A stretch of DNA of 64,000 nucleotides from Limnomonas spitsbergensis (taxonomy: Eukaryota; Chlorophyta; Chlorophyceae; Chlamydomonadales), in the NCBI GenBank assembly GCA_037349105.1, contig JAYJMM010000099.1, positions 2,418,001 to 2,482,000 of the forward strand, read 5' to 3'. Under the pieces are notes generated by a model, which saw only the letters and a program-made list of their open reading frames with translations, searched no databases and was not told where the DNA came from. Shown piece after piece: positions 55,401 to 64,000 of the stretch. Within the stretch, counting starts at the first letter, position 1. The number at the start of each line of letters is the position of its first letter. The position numbers and the translations under genes are program-made.

Positions 55401-57294
55401 ATCACAGTTTCCAGAGCGGGGTGCTGGTATTAGAGCTGAGGTCTTTGCTGAGTTTGAGCTGGTTAAGTGTTTCATGTTTGACCGTCTAGAGCAGTACGGC
55501 AAGGCCACGATGGCTGGGGCGTGGGCCTTTATTATTGTCAAGTATGCCCACTTGGTCCCCCATATGGTGAAGCTTGTTAGTTGCTACTTTGTCCTTGTCG
55601 TGCACACCGCTGAGGTGGAGCGTGGTTTCAGCATCCACAAGCTCATCAAGACACGGCTGCGAAGCCGTCTTGATGTTGTCATTGTGGACTCGCTCATGCG
55701 GGTAAAAATGTTGGTGAAACATTTTTCTTTCGACGCCAAGGATGCTCATCACGAGCTTATCATGTCAGTTGTCGAGGTGGCCAACAAGCAGCCCATGCAC
55801 TTGGGTGACAAGCCTCCAGTTCTTTTGGCCAAATTGGCCCTTGATGTGTGCGGCATTCAAGTCCCCTTTGTGGGCACATCTTCGGCTGAGGGTGTTGAGG
55901 GCGAGGAGGAGTTGGCTGAGGAGGAGGGTGAGGTGGATGCGCTGCAACCTCCGGAGGAGGATGAAGAGGATGCAGATCCCGCGCCCTTAGAGTCAGATGA
56001 TGACGATTTGCCTTTAGCTAGGTATGCTGAATTGGCTCGCGCCAAGCAGCAACTGTGATAGTGTGGTTGTGTGTGAGTGTGGATTATAGGGCGCATAATT
56101 GAACACAAATTAACTTTCAACTTTGTGTTTACCAAGGAGGAGATACTGTAGTTATGTGTGTGTGCAATATTATTTGAGGAATTGTAATTTAAGACACGTG
56201 AAGATCGTACAGTTTGTAAAAGCCGGAGAACAAAATTTACACTTTCACACTTTTTCGGAAACCGGGACAAAAAAATAAGATGTCTCCGGCTCGAAAAAAA
56301 AAACTGAGAGGGGGGGAAAAGTGTCCGGCAAAACCGGTCAGTTCCCAGACCCCATTGTAGACCCCTGGTTTAGGGTTAAGGATTTATGAGGTTCAGGAGA
56401 TATCTACCAGGTGGGTTGTGCAAGTCTCTGGTCGTAGGTTGTGTCGGAGAAAGAGGCTGTGCTGCTACATTTGAATCACGAAACGGGGTTTGAGGTTGTG
56501 ATGCTTCCCTTCGAATCCAACCCCAGCTCCCAGGGTTCAAAGACTGTGCCTCTGCAACATAACCTGGCTCCATGGTGAAGAGGAAGATGGGGAAGCAAAC
56601 TTTAACCAAGTAACATGGTTTACAAGACTCCCTCTGCATTTGAGCTCCAGCTCCTAAAGAAGAAGTGTGCTTGGTATCGTGTTGATTCCTGCTGACTGAA
56701 CCCAGCATTAACTTAATGCCCTTTGAGCTAGACAAAAGCGGCAAGGTAACAGCCTGAGTGATTGTCAGGCCGCACCCACCATCCCCCTCGGCAGGCCCAG
56801 GCTCAGCAATGGCTCTTGACGAACCCTTGGGCCAAACGCGGCTACTTAAACACCTTTCGGGTTTCATGAAGATGTTTATGGAGCATGGCTGCTGTCTTGC
56901 ATGAGCGCAGGTCCTGCACCCCCTGCAAGGATTCTGCATCCCAAAGTTGTTCGGCATCGGCCGTCTGCGGCTCGGGCAGGCTTTTGTGGCGACCAGCTTG
57001 GTGCGCGGCGTGTGTTTGTCGTCGCTGAGCTACATTGACAACAAGGTTGCCAAGGCCGCCCAGCTTGCGCTCGCCTGCATGCACCGTCTCGGCGTCATGC
57101 ATGGGGACATCACCTTGGACAACTTGCTGCTCCTTGAGGCTGGCGAGGGGGGCAGCATGTTGCGCGTGGGCGGCACCGCCATGGAGCCTGTGCCGCGGGT
57201 GATGATCATCGACTTTGGTCGATCGTTCGTTGGTGCAAGCAGCAAGCAACAAGACTGGGAGGCAGCAAGGCTACGGCAGCTATTGTGCGCCTAG
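52499..57294 (+). CDS. REase-protein kinase fusion, CRN (Crinkler)-like, copy 2
   Basis: Same structure as copy 1: exons 52499-53563, about 54024 (or 54039)-54222, and 56911-57294. In the exon sequence I see one difference: the nuclease-domain tyrosine/phenylalanine change at 53188 (HQVYTYMV here, HQVYTFMV in copy 1). All nuclease (RPD, GELK) and kinase motifs (AAVK, HGD, DFG) are kept, so both copies look equally intact. Its upstream neighbour is the exon at 47719-47944 rather than that at 32046-32204, so the two copies may have different 5' exons. Confidence 0.68.
54785..56367 (+). mobile_element. hAT-superfamily DNA element, copy 2
   Basis: Carried along by the large duplication rather than an independent insertion: same site, same flanks, same 13-bp termini. 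Confidence 0.85.
55015..56058 (+). pseudogene. hAT transposase C-terminal half, copy 2
   Basis: Identical to copy 1 except for one residue: VVHTAEVERG here, VVHIAEVERG in copy 1 (position 55607), directly before the dimerisation region. The frame is open in both. Confidence 0.75.
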
Positions 57295-58067
57295 CCAAGG
57301 TGCGCTCTATAATTGCCCTGCCCCGCATCTTGTGGATGGTCAAAGTGGATATTCAAGTCCTTGATTGGAGCTGGAGCTGTACAAGCATGCGATGGCTACC
57401 TGACCATTCCGCCCCCCCCTCTCCCCCCTCAAGCACCTTGGTCTTGAACTCCAAGAGCTCCAGCATGGACAAATGAACTCCATGCATGTGCTGCCATGTG
57501 CCATCCAGTGTGGCTGGCCGCGCGCATAGGGCATGCTGGAGGGTAGCTGAATTGTAGCCGAGGGTAGCTGAACTGTGGCCCATCCATGCGCCTCCCAGGT
57601 AGTGGCCAACAACAAGTATGCAGGAAGGCGGCTGCATGCCGCCTTAAAGCTTGCATGACTCTGCAGGGTAGATCCCTCTCAGCTCCTAGCAGTTCTCCAA
57701 CCCCTCCTTGCCCGCGGAGGAGTGCGCGGTAAGGTTGCGCACAGACCCGTAGCCCAATCCTCGCAGTGGGGCAGCGCACCTGTGGTCCCCCCCATGGTTG
57801 CCCTCTCCCATGTTGTGCCCCCATCACTCCTCCCCTGCCGTGGCGCACCCTCCCTGCAATTCTATTGAGCCCCCCATGCTCCTGGAGCGCATTGCCTGTT
57901 GCCTATGATGTGTATGTTGCCCCACTTTTCTAGATTTGATCATTTCCTGACACATCGTTTGGTGCTTGTTGCATGCAGCGGCGGCGGCGGCAGGAGGGCC
58001 AGCAAAGGAAGGTGGGTTTGGCGGTAGGGACAGGTGTGGAGCAAGGAAGGGGTAGATGCTAGCTACC

Positions 58068-58265
58068 CAGGGTAACCCGGTACGGAAATACGGTACGGTC
58101 ATACGGTACGGTATACGGGTACGGTACGGTACGGGATTTTTGGATGGGCTAGTCAGAAAATGGTCAATACGGTAGTTCCGAGCGGTACGGTACGGCCAAA
58201 CGGTACGGTACGGTACGGATACGGTACGGGTTTTTTCGCCAATACGGCCGTACTGTGTAACCCTG
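58068..58265. mobile_element. 198-bp hAT-type MITE, copy 2
   Basis: Second copy through the large duplication; the TAGCTACC flanks are preserved (58060-58067 and 58266-58273). Confidence 0.85.
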
Positions 58266-58863
58266 TAGCTACCCAAGGGCCCTTCAATGGATTTCCGCTG
58301 TGGCCAGCTACACTACCTCCAGCCAGAGGCCCCATGCAACATTCATGGTCACATATGGAATCTCCGACCGGAGGTTGTAGCGTAGCTGACCAATAGTTGA
58401 ACATAATTAAAGAAACGCCCTCCCACCTGCCTCATCCCGGCGACCCCATAGGGACGAGTGCACGCCTGCAACATGTCTGTGGCCATGCATCGGGCACCAT
58501 GCGTTGCCTAAGCTCATTCAGAGTCCCACGCTAGGGGAGGCGGGCTCTTCAGTGGAGTGCCCCTGGCCGTAGGCCAAAGCGGCATGCCTGGTCACATTTT
58601 GGGTCCCCGGCTGGTAGTCTGAGTGAAGGGATGAAGTGTAGCTGACATGTAGCCTTCTATTTTATTTATGTGAGGGTCAGATGCACATCATATGTACTTC
58701 AGCTATCACTCTGGCCTCCCGCTGTGGTCCCCATCCTTCCTGACTACAGTTAGACCATCTTTGGCATACCTCCCCGCGGCCGCCAAAGGCCCATCGATGA
58801 AGGGCTTAACTGTGACCATCCTAACAATTGCTTGTGTCTGTTGCTTGTGGCCGTCATGCTCAG

Positions 58864-59151
58864 GTGCTCAACAGTGGGATGGTGGTGAAATAGTGCGTCT
58901 CCTTACCTTGGCTGAGGTTAAATTGAAGACCCCATTTTTCGTGGATTTCTGCAAAGGGTTTGAGAAGCATGTGAGTACACAAATTGTTCAGCAAAACATA
59001 ATAATTTCACTCATGCCAAATAGATCAAGAACAAGAGACCATGCATGTTAGGCATTTGCCGGGCCCTCACTTGCAGGCGGACATCTTGACCTCAGACAAA
59101 TTGCATCAAGCGATGTGTAACGATTCAGGGAGCTCGGGAGGCTGGTTATGA
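58864..59151 (+). CDS. small unidentified gene, two candidate exons, copy 2
   Basis: Exons 58864-58970 and 59077-59151, identical in product to copy 1. The intron differs at three positions near 59000-59060, which leave both splice sites intact. Confidence 0.4.
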
Positions 59152-59225
59152 TAAAACAGCATTGCTGTATGCATGTTAAAACAAAATGCCAGGCAGAAGT
59201 AGATCACTGCCACTTGCTCAGCATG

Positions 59226-59786
59226 TTATAGCATGACATGCAAGTCACTTACCAAGTTGGATGCAGGCACGCTTACAGGTAGGCTGGTAAGCTCACTGGA
59301 GGGCAGGGAAGAAGCAAAGCACGTAAGCTTTAAACGGAAGCGAAGCATCGAGGAAGACTCCGATTTGGCTTCAGTAAAAATGAGAGTCTTGCCACCAAAT
59401 GCACGGTCGCGACGCTGCAATAATGCATTGCCTGAAGTTTGCAAGCCACGGTATGCCCATATCCCATCGTTCAACAACGAGTCAAAGTAGAAACCGATCA
59501 AAATTCCAAATATGCATCGACGGCATGTGGCTGTCAACAATAATACGTTTGGAACAGTAAGCTGTCGTGAATAATCGTGTACCACATCTGTCAGAAAAGC
59601 CAGGGCATCCCACCCTAACCTGCCCTGGTACAGCTCCAGGAAATTACTAGCACCGTTCGGGGGGCCTGCCCATCCCCGCTCTCTAAGCTGGATCTGCACA
59701 CTTTGGCATTGGAAGCAAGCATGTAGCGCGTCCTCCACATGCTCGCCGTCTCCCCTAACCCAAGGGGAAATAAAGTTAAGGGGCAC
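59226..59786 (-). CDS. unidentified 186-codon ORF, copy 2
   Basis: Identical to the ORF at 44507-45067. Confidence 0.35.
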   Translation of the reverse strand: MPLNFISPWVRGDGEHVEDALHACFQCQSVQIQLRERGWAGPPNGASNFLELYQGRLGWDALAFLTDVVHDYSRQLTVPNVLLLTATCRRCIFGILIGFYFDSLLNDGIWAYRGLQTSGNALLQRRDRAFGGKTLIFTEAKSESSSMLRFRLKLTCFASSLPSSELTSLPVSVPASNLVSDLHVML

Positions 59787-60299
59787 ACAAATGGCTGTGA
59801 AAAAGGTTGATAAAGGAAGTAAGCCCTAGCCAAAAGTCAGAACATGAAGCCGAAGCCAGAACCCAAAGCCAATAGCCCAAGTCAAATGTCAGAGGCAGAA
59901 GACAGAAGCCGAAGATAAAAGTCAGAAACCAAAGACAGAAGCCGAAGCCCAAGTCAGGGCAAGGGCATGGCCCAGGCACATGAGTTATGTGATGTGTGCT
60001 TACACCACATATCCTCACAAAACACCCCCATCCAGTCTTCACTCAGGCACACCGTTCACCTTGAGGGTTGAAGGCTGGCTTGAATCACTTGAACGAAGCG
60101 GCTGTGATATATTCACACCCCTATTTTTTACCCCGCTCTTTCACACGGTTGTCGTTAGGGTTGTCATGCTCTCATTTGCTTTTATTCGCTCCTACGTCAA
60201 GGGGCGGGGGTCGGCAGGACGCACTGTTTTAACAAGCATCACTCCCTGTCAGCTCGCAGCATGGAGGAACTAATAAAGGAAAAGGGCCATAGGGTTGGC

Positions 60300-60900
60300 G
60301 TTGGTATTGGTGCCGGTTCGGGTGCGTGGTCTAGGGGTGGGGCTATGTGCGCACCCGCCTTAGTGCGACGGTTCGGGTGCGTGGTCTAGGAGTGGGGCTA
60401 TGTGCGCACCCGCCTTCGACGCGTAAGTGTGGGTCAGGGCCGCACATGGCAAACCGTTGCATGGCGCGGTGTGTGCGTGTGGCGTTGCATGGGGGGGCAT
60501 GTGCATGCATGCCATGCAAGGGGTGGGGTGTGAATGCAACGTTGCATGGGGCAGTACGTGAAAGCTGGGTTGCATTAGGTGGCGTGTGCATGCATGTCTT
60601 GCAAGCTGTAGTGTGCGCATGTCGTGTTGCATGGGGCGGTGTGCATATGGTCTTGTATGGATGGGGCAGTGTGTGCACGTGGCGTTTCATTGGGTTGTGC
60701 GTGTATGTGACCTTGCGTGGTGTGGCCTGTGCATACATGTCTATCAAGGGGCGGTGGGTGCACGCCGCTCTGCATGGGGTGGTGTCAGCATGTGGTGTGG
60801 ACTGGGGCAATGGATGGGTGTATGCATGCCATGCATGGGACGGGGGGTTCTTTGTGCGGAGCACCATCGAGCGGTGTGTGCATGCAGTCTCCGCTGGAAA
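60300..60900. repeat. degenerate GCATGGGG repeat, copy 2, with extra ~55-bp unit
   Basis: As at 45640-46125, but a block of about 55 bp (GGTTCGGGTGCGTGGTCTAG, GGGTGGGGCTATGTGCGCAC, CCGCCTT) is present twice here and once in copy 1. This is the largest difference between the two copies. Confidence 0.8.
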
Positions 60901-61033
60901 TGGCAAGGTGTTGCAAAAATTTAGTAGTAGCTTTGGAGTGAGGCGTTCCAACGCTGTCGGGGCCTACCGGCGGCCTCGTGAACGTGACGGATAATTGACA
61001 TCTTGCATGAAGGGGGGAGGCCATAGATGGCTG

Positions 61034-61790
61034 TGTCGCGGCACAGGGGTGCAAGTACTAATAAACAAGTACTAATAAACTCTTACAGAGCTTATAGTAA
61101 GAGCTTCTCGATCCACTGCTGTAACTCAGTGGAATCAGCTCGATAACAGGTGATAGCTCTTGCTACTTCACCTGGACTTCTTCGATACTGTTGACAAGAT
61201 CTCGTAAAGCCTCGACACTTGAGGTACTTATGGGGTTCTTGGGACGATCTTGGGCGATTGTGGCCGTTGATCTATGTGATGAATCGCTTGCTTGGCGACT
61301 TCTGATGAGTGAAGATATCTCTGATAAATCAGACGGTCGACTTGGAGCCAAAGGAAAGGCTGTAGATTGGAGGTGTGATGGTGGGTTGGTGGTAATATCC
61401 AGCTGTAAGACTGGAGATATGCCTTGTTAAGAGGCAGGAATAACGCTAATTGCTGCAGATGGTCGACTGTTGGCCTAGATGCTCTGCCAGTTTCCCCTTA
61501 GTAAGACTTGGATTGACGATTAACTTGCAGATTGATAATCAGGAACAATAGCTAGAAACGTTAAGAGTCTATTGTAGGCCGTGAGATCAAAGTAAGAAAG
61601 AAAAAGTAAAGGACCCAGTTCGGGATCCTCTAAGACGGCAACCACACTTGTTCAGGTTCACACATAACTTCCAACCGAAAAAGCAGTTGGCGCAGTCAAA
61701 CGCACGGTGCAGTCATACGTCGTGACAGCTGTCGCGGCACAGGGGTGCACCCTAAGGAATGGGTGCACCAAGCGAAAAGAACACAAGACA
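61034..61790 (-). repeat. putative 3' LTR
   Basis: 757 bp. Read on the minus strand it starts TGTCTTGTGTTC just after a G-rich tract and ends CCCCTGTGCCGCGACA, that is TG...CA. A 20-bp direct repeat TGTCGCGGCACAGGGGTGCA lies at its outer end (61034-61053) and again at 61730-61749. The other LTR is not in the window, so the boundaries are inferred. Confidence 0.6.
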
Positions 61791-61802
61791 TTCCCCCCCC
61801 AG
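61791..61802 (-). promoter_or_regulatory. polypurine tract
   Basis: CTGGGGGGGGAA on the minus strand directly before the LTR start TGTCTTG. This is the position and composition of a plus-strand primer. Two similar G-tracts lie further upstream (62270-62280, 62420-62432). Confidence 0.55.
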
Positions 61803-62526
61803 GTCGAAAAACACTGGAGGCAGTAATAAACAAGTACGACAGTGTTTTGAGAACTGCGTATTGTTATCAGACTTCCCACCCCTGGGCCCTGCCCAGAGTC
61901 CATGGGGCACAAGTACCGGTAGGAAAAATAACCTCCGATATAATGCGTACGTTAGCTGTGACTTTTACGCATTACCGTAACTCGCCACAGTCGCTTTAAG
62001 GGACCCTCTTCAAGCTGAAGAGCCCAGTTCTCCTAACCATCGGTACTGTTCACCTTCCCCCAGGGCCCAATCGACCCCAAGTCCAGAAGACTACATCAGC
62101 CCTGCTCTAGTGCAATTGGTTTCCCAATCCACACCCTCTCAAACTTCCCGATCACCTAACTGCCACCTGATCGAGGATGCCTATAGGCTCGCGCCAGACA
62201 TATGAGAGTGCCACCTCACGGTAGACACCTCCTAAACCCTAAAAGTGCGTATTATGCACAACAACTTTTCCCCCCCAGATATTGAAAACTGCACAAATTT
62301 GTTTTAATTGAAAGCAAGTATTTTCAGTCAAATATTCAAAGTCATACAGGTCCAGCTTTAGCTCACAAGTCTCATCATCAGAAAATTCAATTCCCAACCT
62401 CAAATCCTATGTTTCAGAGCCCCCCCCCCCAGATCCAGTGAAAATTCCGTTCAGGTACACAGTCAATTGTCAAATCATACGAAAGCTCAGGCAAATTCAG
62501 TCATTAGCAAGCAGTGCACTCAAGGG
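61803..62526. other. untranslated 3' internal region of the retroelement
   Basis: No coding frame. Contains the two additional CTGGGGGGG tracts, each followed by A/T-richer sequence, suggesting earlier LTR-like or tandemly repeated tract segments. Confidence 0.4.
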
Positions 62527-64000
62527 TTAGCGGATGAACGTGTGCATTGGTGGGAGCATCCTTGCCCGGATAGCTGCAGTTGCAAACACGAGGATCCACA
62601 CTTTATTACTGCAACAACCGTGAATGGACCTGTTAGCTCCCAGGCCTGCCGTGAAGCTGACAGACTGCAGGATCACTAGCCGTCTCTCTCGGCGTAGCTG
62701 GGATAACCACTCAAACCTTGCTGGATGGCACGTTAAGAATTCCTGGGAAACTAAGCAGCAGGCAACGTGCCGTGCGTACTTGACCGCAAGGGCACAGGAG
62801 ATATCAGCGTATTCAGCCGGAGGGTTTGTGATGAGAACGTGCAGCCCATGCTGTCGCAGCAGAAACTCGTAGGTGGAGGGTTGCAGCGGATCAGCACAGT
62901 AATCTGCAGGGACGTTGACGCCGATGCCCGAATTGGTGAGAACGTGGAGGGATTGAGGGTAAGGGTAAAGCTGACTGTTCTGCAGAAGTTCTGTGGCGTG
63001 CCCATCATCCTTGAACAGCAAAAGGATGCTGGGGGACAGGGATAGGTCAAGGCAGTCCAGCAGAGTGTTACAGTCGCTGTCTTCAATAGTGAGAGGTGAA
63101 GGAGGGTAGAGTTGGTACGAGCATCCTCCTGGCACCCTGTTGCCCAAGTAGACTGCAGCTTCATCACGCTCTCGCCACACTCCAGGCATTAAAGACTTCA
63201 GAGCAGCCACCGCATCTCCGCGGACACCCCAGTTGATGAAGTCTGGGGGCACCCAAGGATGAGTGACATGGCTTTCGAACCTCTTGTTGGGGATGCGGAT
63301 CCTCGCAGATGCTCGGGTGGGGCGCTGGTCATCAGGTTGCACCTCCTCAGCAATTTCCTCATTGCTGACGACTGCGGCAGTTCCGGCGAGCTCACCCGCA
63401 TTGCTTCCGGCACCGCCTGCAGCGGTCCCGGCAAGACAATCTGCGTCCTCTTCCTTATCTTCAGTGCGTCCTTCTTCTTCATTCTCAACAAGGCCACCGC
63501 TACTGGCGGCCCCCATCACCCTTCCTGCCTTCTTTTGCTTAGCAGGCCGCAGCTGGTAATTTGTCACGGCAGCCGCTGGTTCCTCCAGTTCCGCCGCAAC
63601 ATCACGTCTTGCAGCACCAGTAGCGTCAGCTCCTGCAATCCTGCATTGCTCACAAATCCAGTAACCAGCAGGGACAGTAGTAAGCCGTGGTACCAAACAA
63701 TACGTGTGAGTGCCTCGACCACAACTGCCACACAGAATCATTTTCTTAGCATTATCAGGCAGCAGACATCTCTGACAAGGGAAATCTGGTGCCGGCTTTT
63801 GCCATCTTTTAGATGGAAGTAACAGTCCCTCTATGGGCAGATGACATGGTGCGCAGTTAATAGCGTTCTCAGCCACAGTCACCCCATTGCGCCCAACCAA
63901 GACAATGACTCCACTTGGCCGTACGTCAAACACTCGAAGTACGTAAGGTCTTGCAGTGGAGTGCAGTCGGTTCTCATCCCGTACATACACAAACTGCCCC
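62527..64000 (-). CDS. retrotransposon polyprotein C-terminus: integrase tail, PHD finger, methyltransferase-like domain
   Basis: About 490 codons, open at the right edge, stop at 62527. In order: a chromodomain/GPY-like integrase tail (GQFVYVRDENRLHSTARPYV, then LRVFDVRPSG); a C4HC3 PHD finger (CQRC, CGSC, THTYC, WICEQC; about residues 70-120 from the edge); an acidic low-complexity linker; VTHPWVPPDFINWGVRGDAV; and a C-terminal domain ending MLPPMHTFIR. That last domain holds LTNSGIGVNVPADYCADPL and VLITNPPAEYADIS (NPP at about 62815-62827). This fits the motif I to motif IV order of N6-adenine methyltransferases, though the glycine motif is atypical. PHD-bearing Gypsy elements are plausible for green algae. 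The methyltransferase reading is my inference and activity is doubtful. Confidence 0.7.
   Translation of the reverse strand, partial: GQFVYVRDENRLHSTARPYVLRVFDVRPSGVIVLVGRNGVTVAENAINCAPCHLPIEGLLLPSKRWQKPAPDFPCQRCLLPDNAKKMILCGSCGRGTHTYCLVPRLTTVPAGYWICEQCRIAGADATGAARRDVAAELEEPAAAVTNYQLRPAKQKKAGRVMGAASSGGLVENEEEGRTEDKEEDADCLAGTAAGGAGSNAGELAGTAAVVSNEEIAEEVQPDDQRPTRASARIRIPNKRFESHVTHPWVPPDFINWGVRGDAVAALKSLMPGVWRERDEAAVYLGNRVPGGCSYQLYPPSPLTIEDSDCNTLLDCLDLSLSPSILLLFKDDGHATELLQNSQLYPYPQSLHVLTNSGIGVNVPADYCADPLQPSTYEFLLRQHGLHVLITNPPAEYADISCALAVKYARHVACCLVSQEFLTCHPARFEWLSQLRRERRLVILQSVSFTAGLGANRSIHGCCSNKVWILVFATAAIRARMLPPMHTFIR

Larger units (their letters stand above)
48156..61033 (+). repeat. large tandem duplication, copy 2
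   Basis: Direct repeat of 33436-46259, offset 14,720 (14,719 after the C-run change, 14,774 after the insertion near 60360). Differences seen include 35102/49822, 36829/51549, 36862/51582, 37600/52320, 38468/53188, 40887/55607 and 43765/58484. The homology ends at 61033 exactly where an LTR begins, so the original end of copy 2 is displaced. Confidence 0.97.
61034..64000 (-). mobile_element. Gypsy-like LTR retrotransposon, 3' part (continues right)
   Basis: Minus-strand element. Going from its 3' end: LTR 61034-61790, purine tract from 61791, about 720 bp of untranslated sequence, and the polyprotein C-terminus to the window edge. The LTR end abuts the last base of duplicated sequence (GGCTG|TGTCGCGG at 61033/61034). 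It therefore inserted into copy 2, and the 5' LTR should lie right of 64000. Confidence 0.75.

Noticed and set aside
33436..61033. The large direct repeats as LTRs of a giant element
   Set aside because: They contain complete genes, introns and nested transposons, lack TG...CA ends with a primer-binding site, and are tandem with only 1.9 kb between them.

Overview
The window is nuclear DNA of an intron-rich, minisatellite-rich eukaryote. It is most likely a chlorophycean green alga (Chlamydomonadales; Haematococcus-like is my best guess, from genome style only). The gene structures use GT-AG splicing, one TGTAA-type polyadenylation motif follows a gene, telomere-like repeats sit inside an intron, a GATA finger has the plant-type CX2C-X18-CX2C spacing, and a Gypsy-like polyprotein carries a PHD finger. 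No bacterial operon structure, tRNA, rRNA or CRISPR array was seen.

Layout. Positions 1-7411, minus strand: the first seven coding exons of the U5 snRNP GTPase Snu114/EFTUD2, with minisatellites in its introns; the rest of the gene lies beyond the left edge. Positions 7412-7791: a 380-bp divergent promoter. Positions 7792-10507, plus strand: a long P/A/Q-rich GATA-type zinc-finger protein. Positions 10.5-13.7 kb: mostly empty. Positions 13.76-25.3 kb, minus strand: one serine/threonine kinase (SnRK/CAMK-like) in at least eight exons whose reading phases fit at every junction but one. Positions 28.85-29.9 kb, minus strand: the last two exons of a protein arginine methyltransferase-like gene. 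Positions 30-33.4 kb: isolated exon-like pieces and short arrays.

Positions 33436-61033: a direct tandem duplication with a 14,720-bp period. Both copies are nearly identical (about ten point differences seen by eye, a 1-base indel and one ~55-bp insertion). Each copy carries a PD-(D/E)XK nuclease-protein kinase fusion gene resembling the CRN/Crinkler-type REase-kinase proteins, a 1.58-kb hAT element in one of its introns, a 198-bp hAT MITE with a perfect 8-bp target duplication, a small two-exon gene and an unidentified minus-strand ORF. Copy 2 stops exactly at the LTR of a Gypsy-like retrotransposon (61034 to beyond 64000, minus strand). Its polyprotein tail combines a PHD finger with a domain that resembles an N6-adenine DNA methyltransferase (NPP motif).

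The most unusual signal is structural. At nearly every recognisable splice junction, the exon edge together with its splice site has been copied, often many times, into the adjoining intron or 3' flank. Examples are six copies of an EFTUD2 acceptor edge, eleven of a kinase N-terminal exon edge, five of a kinase donor edge, three of a GATA donor and three of a PRMT stop-codon region. These decaying decoy splice junctions explain much of the intron length.
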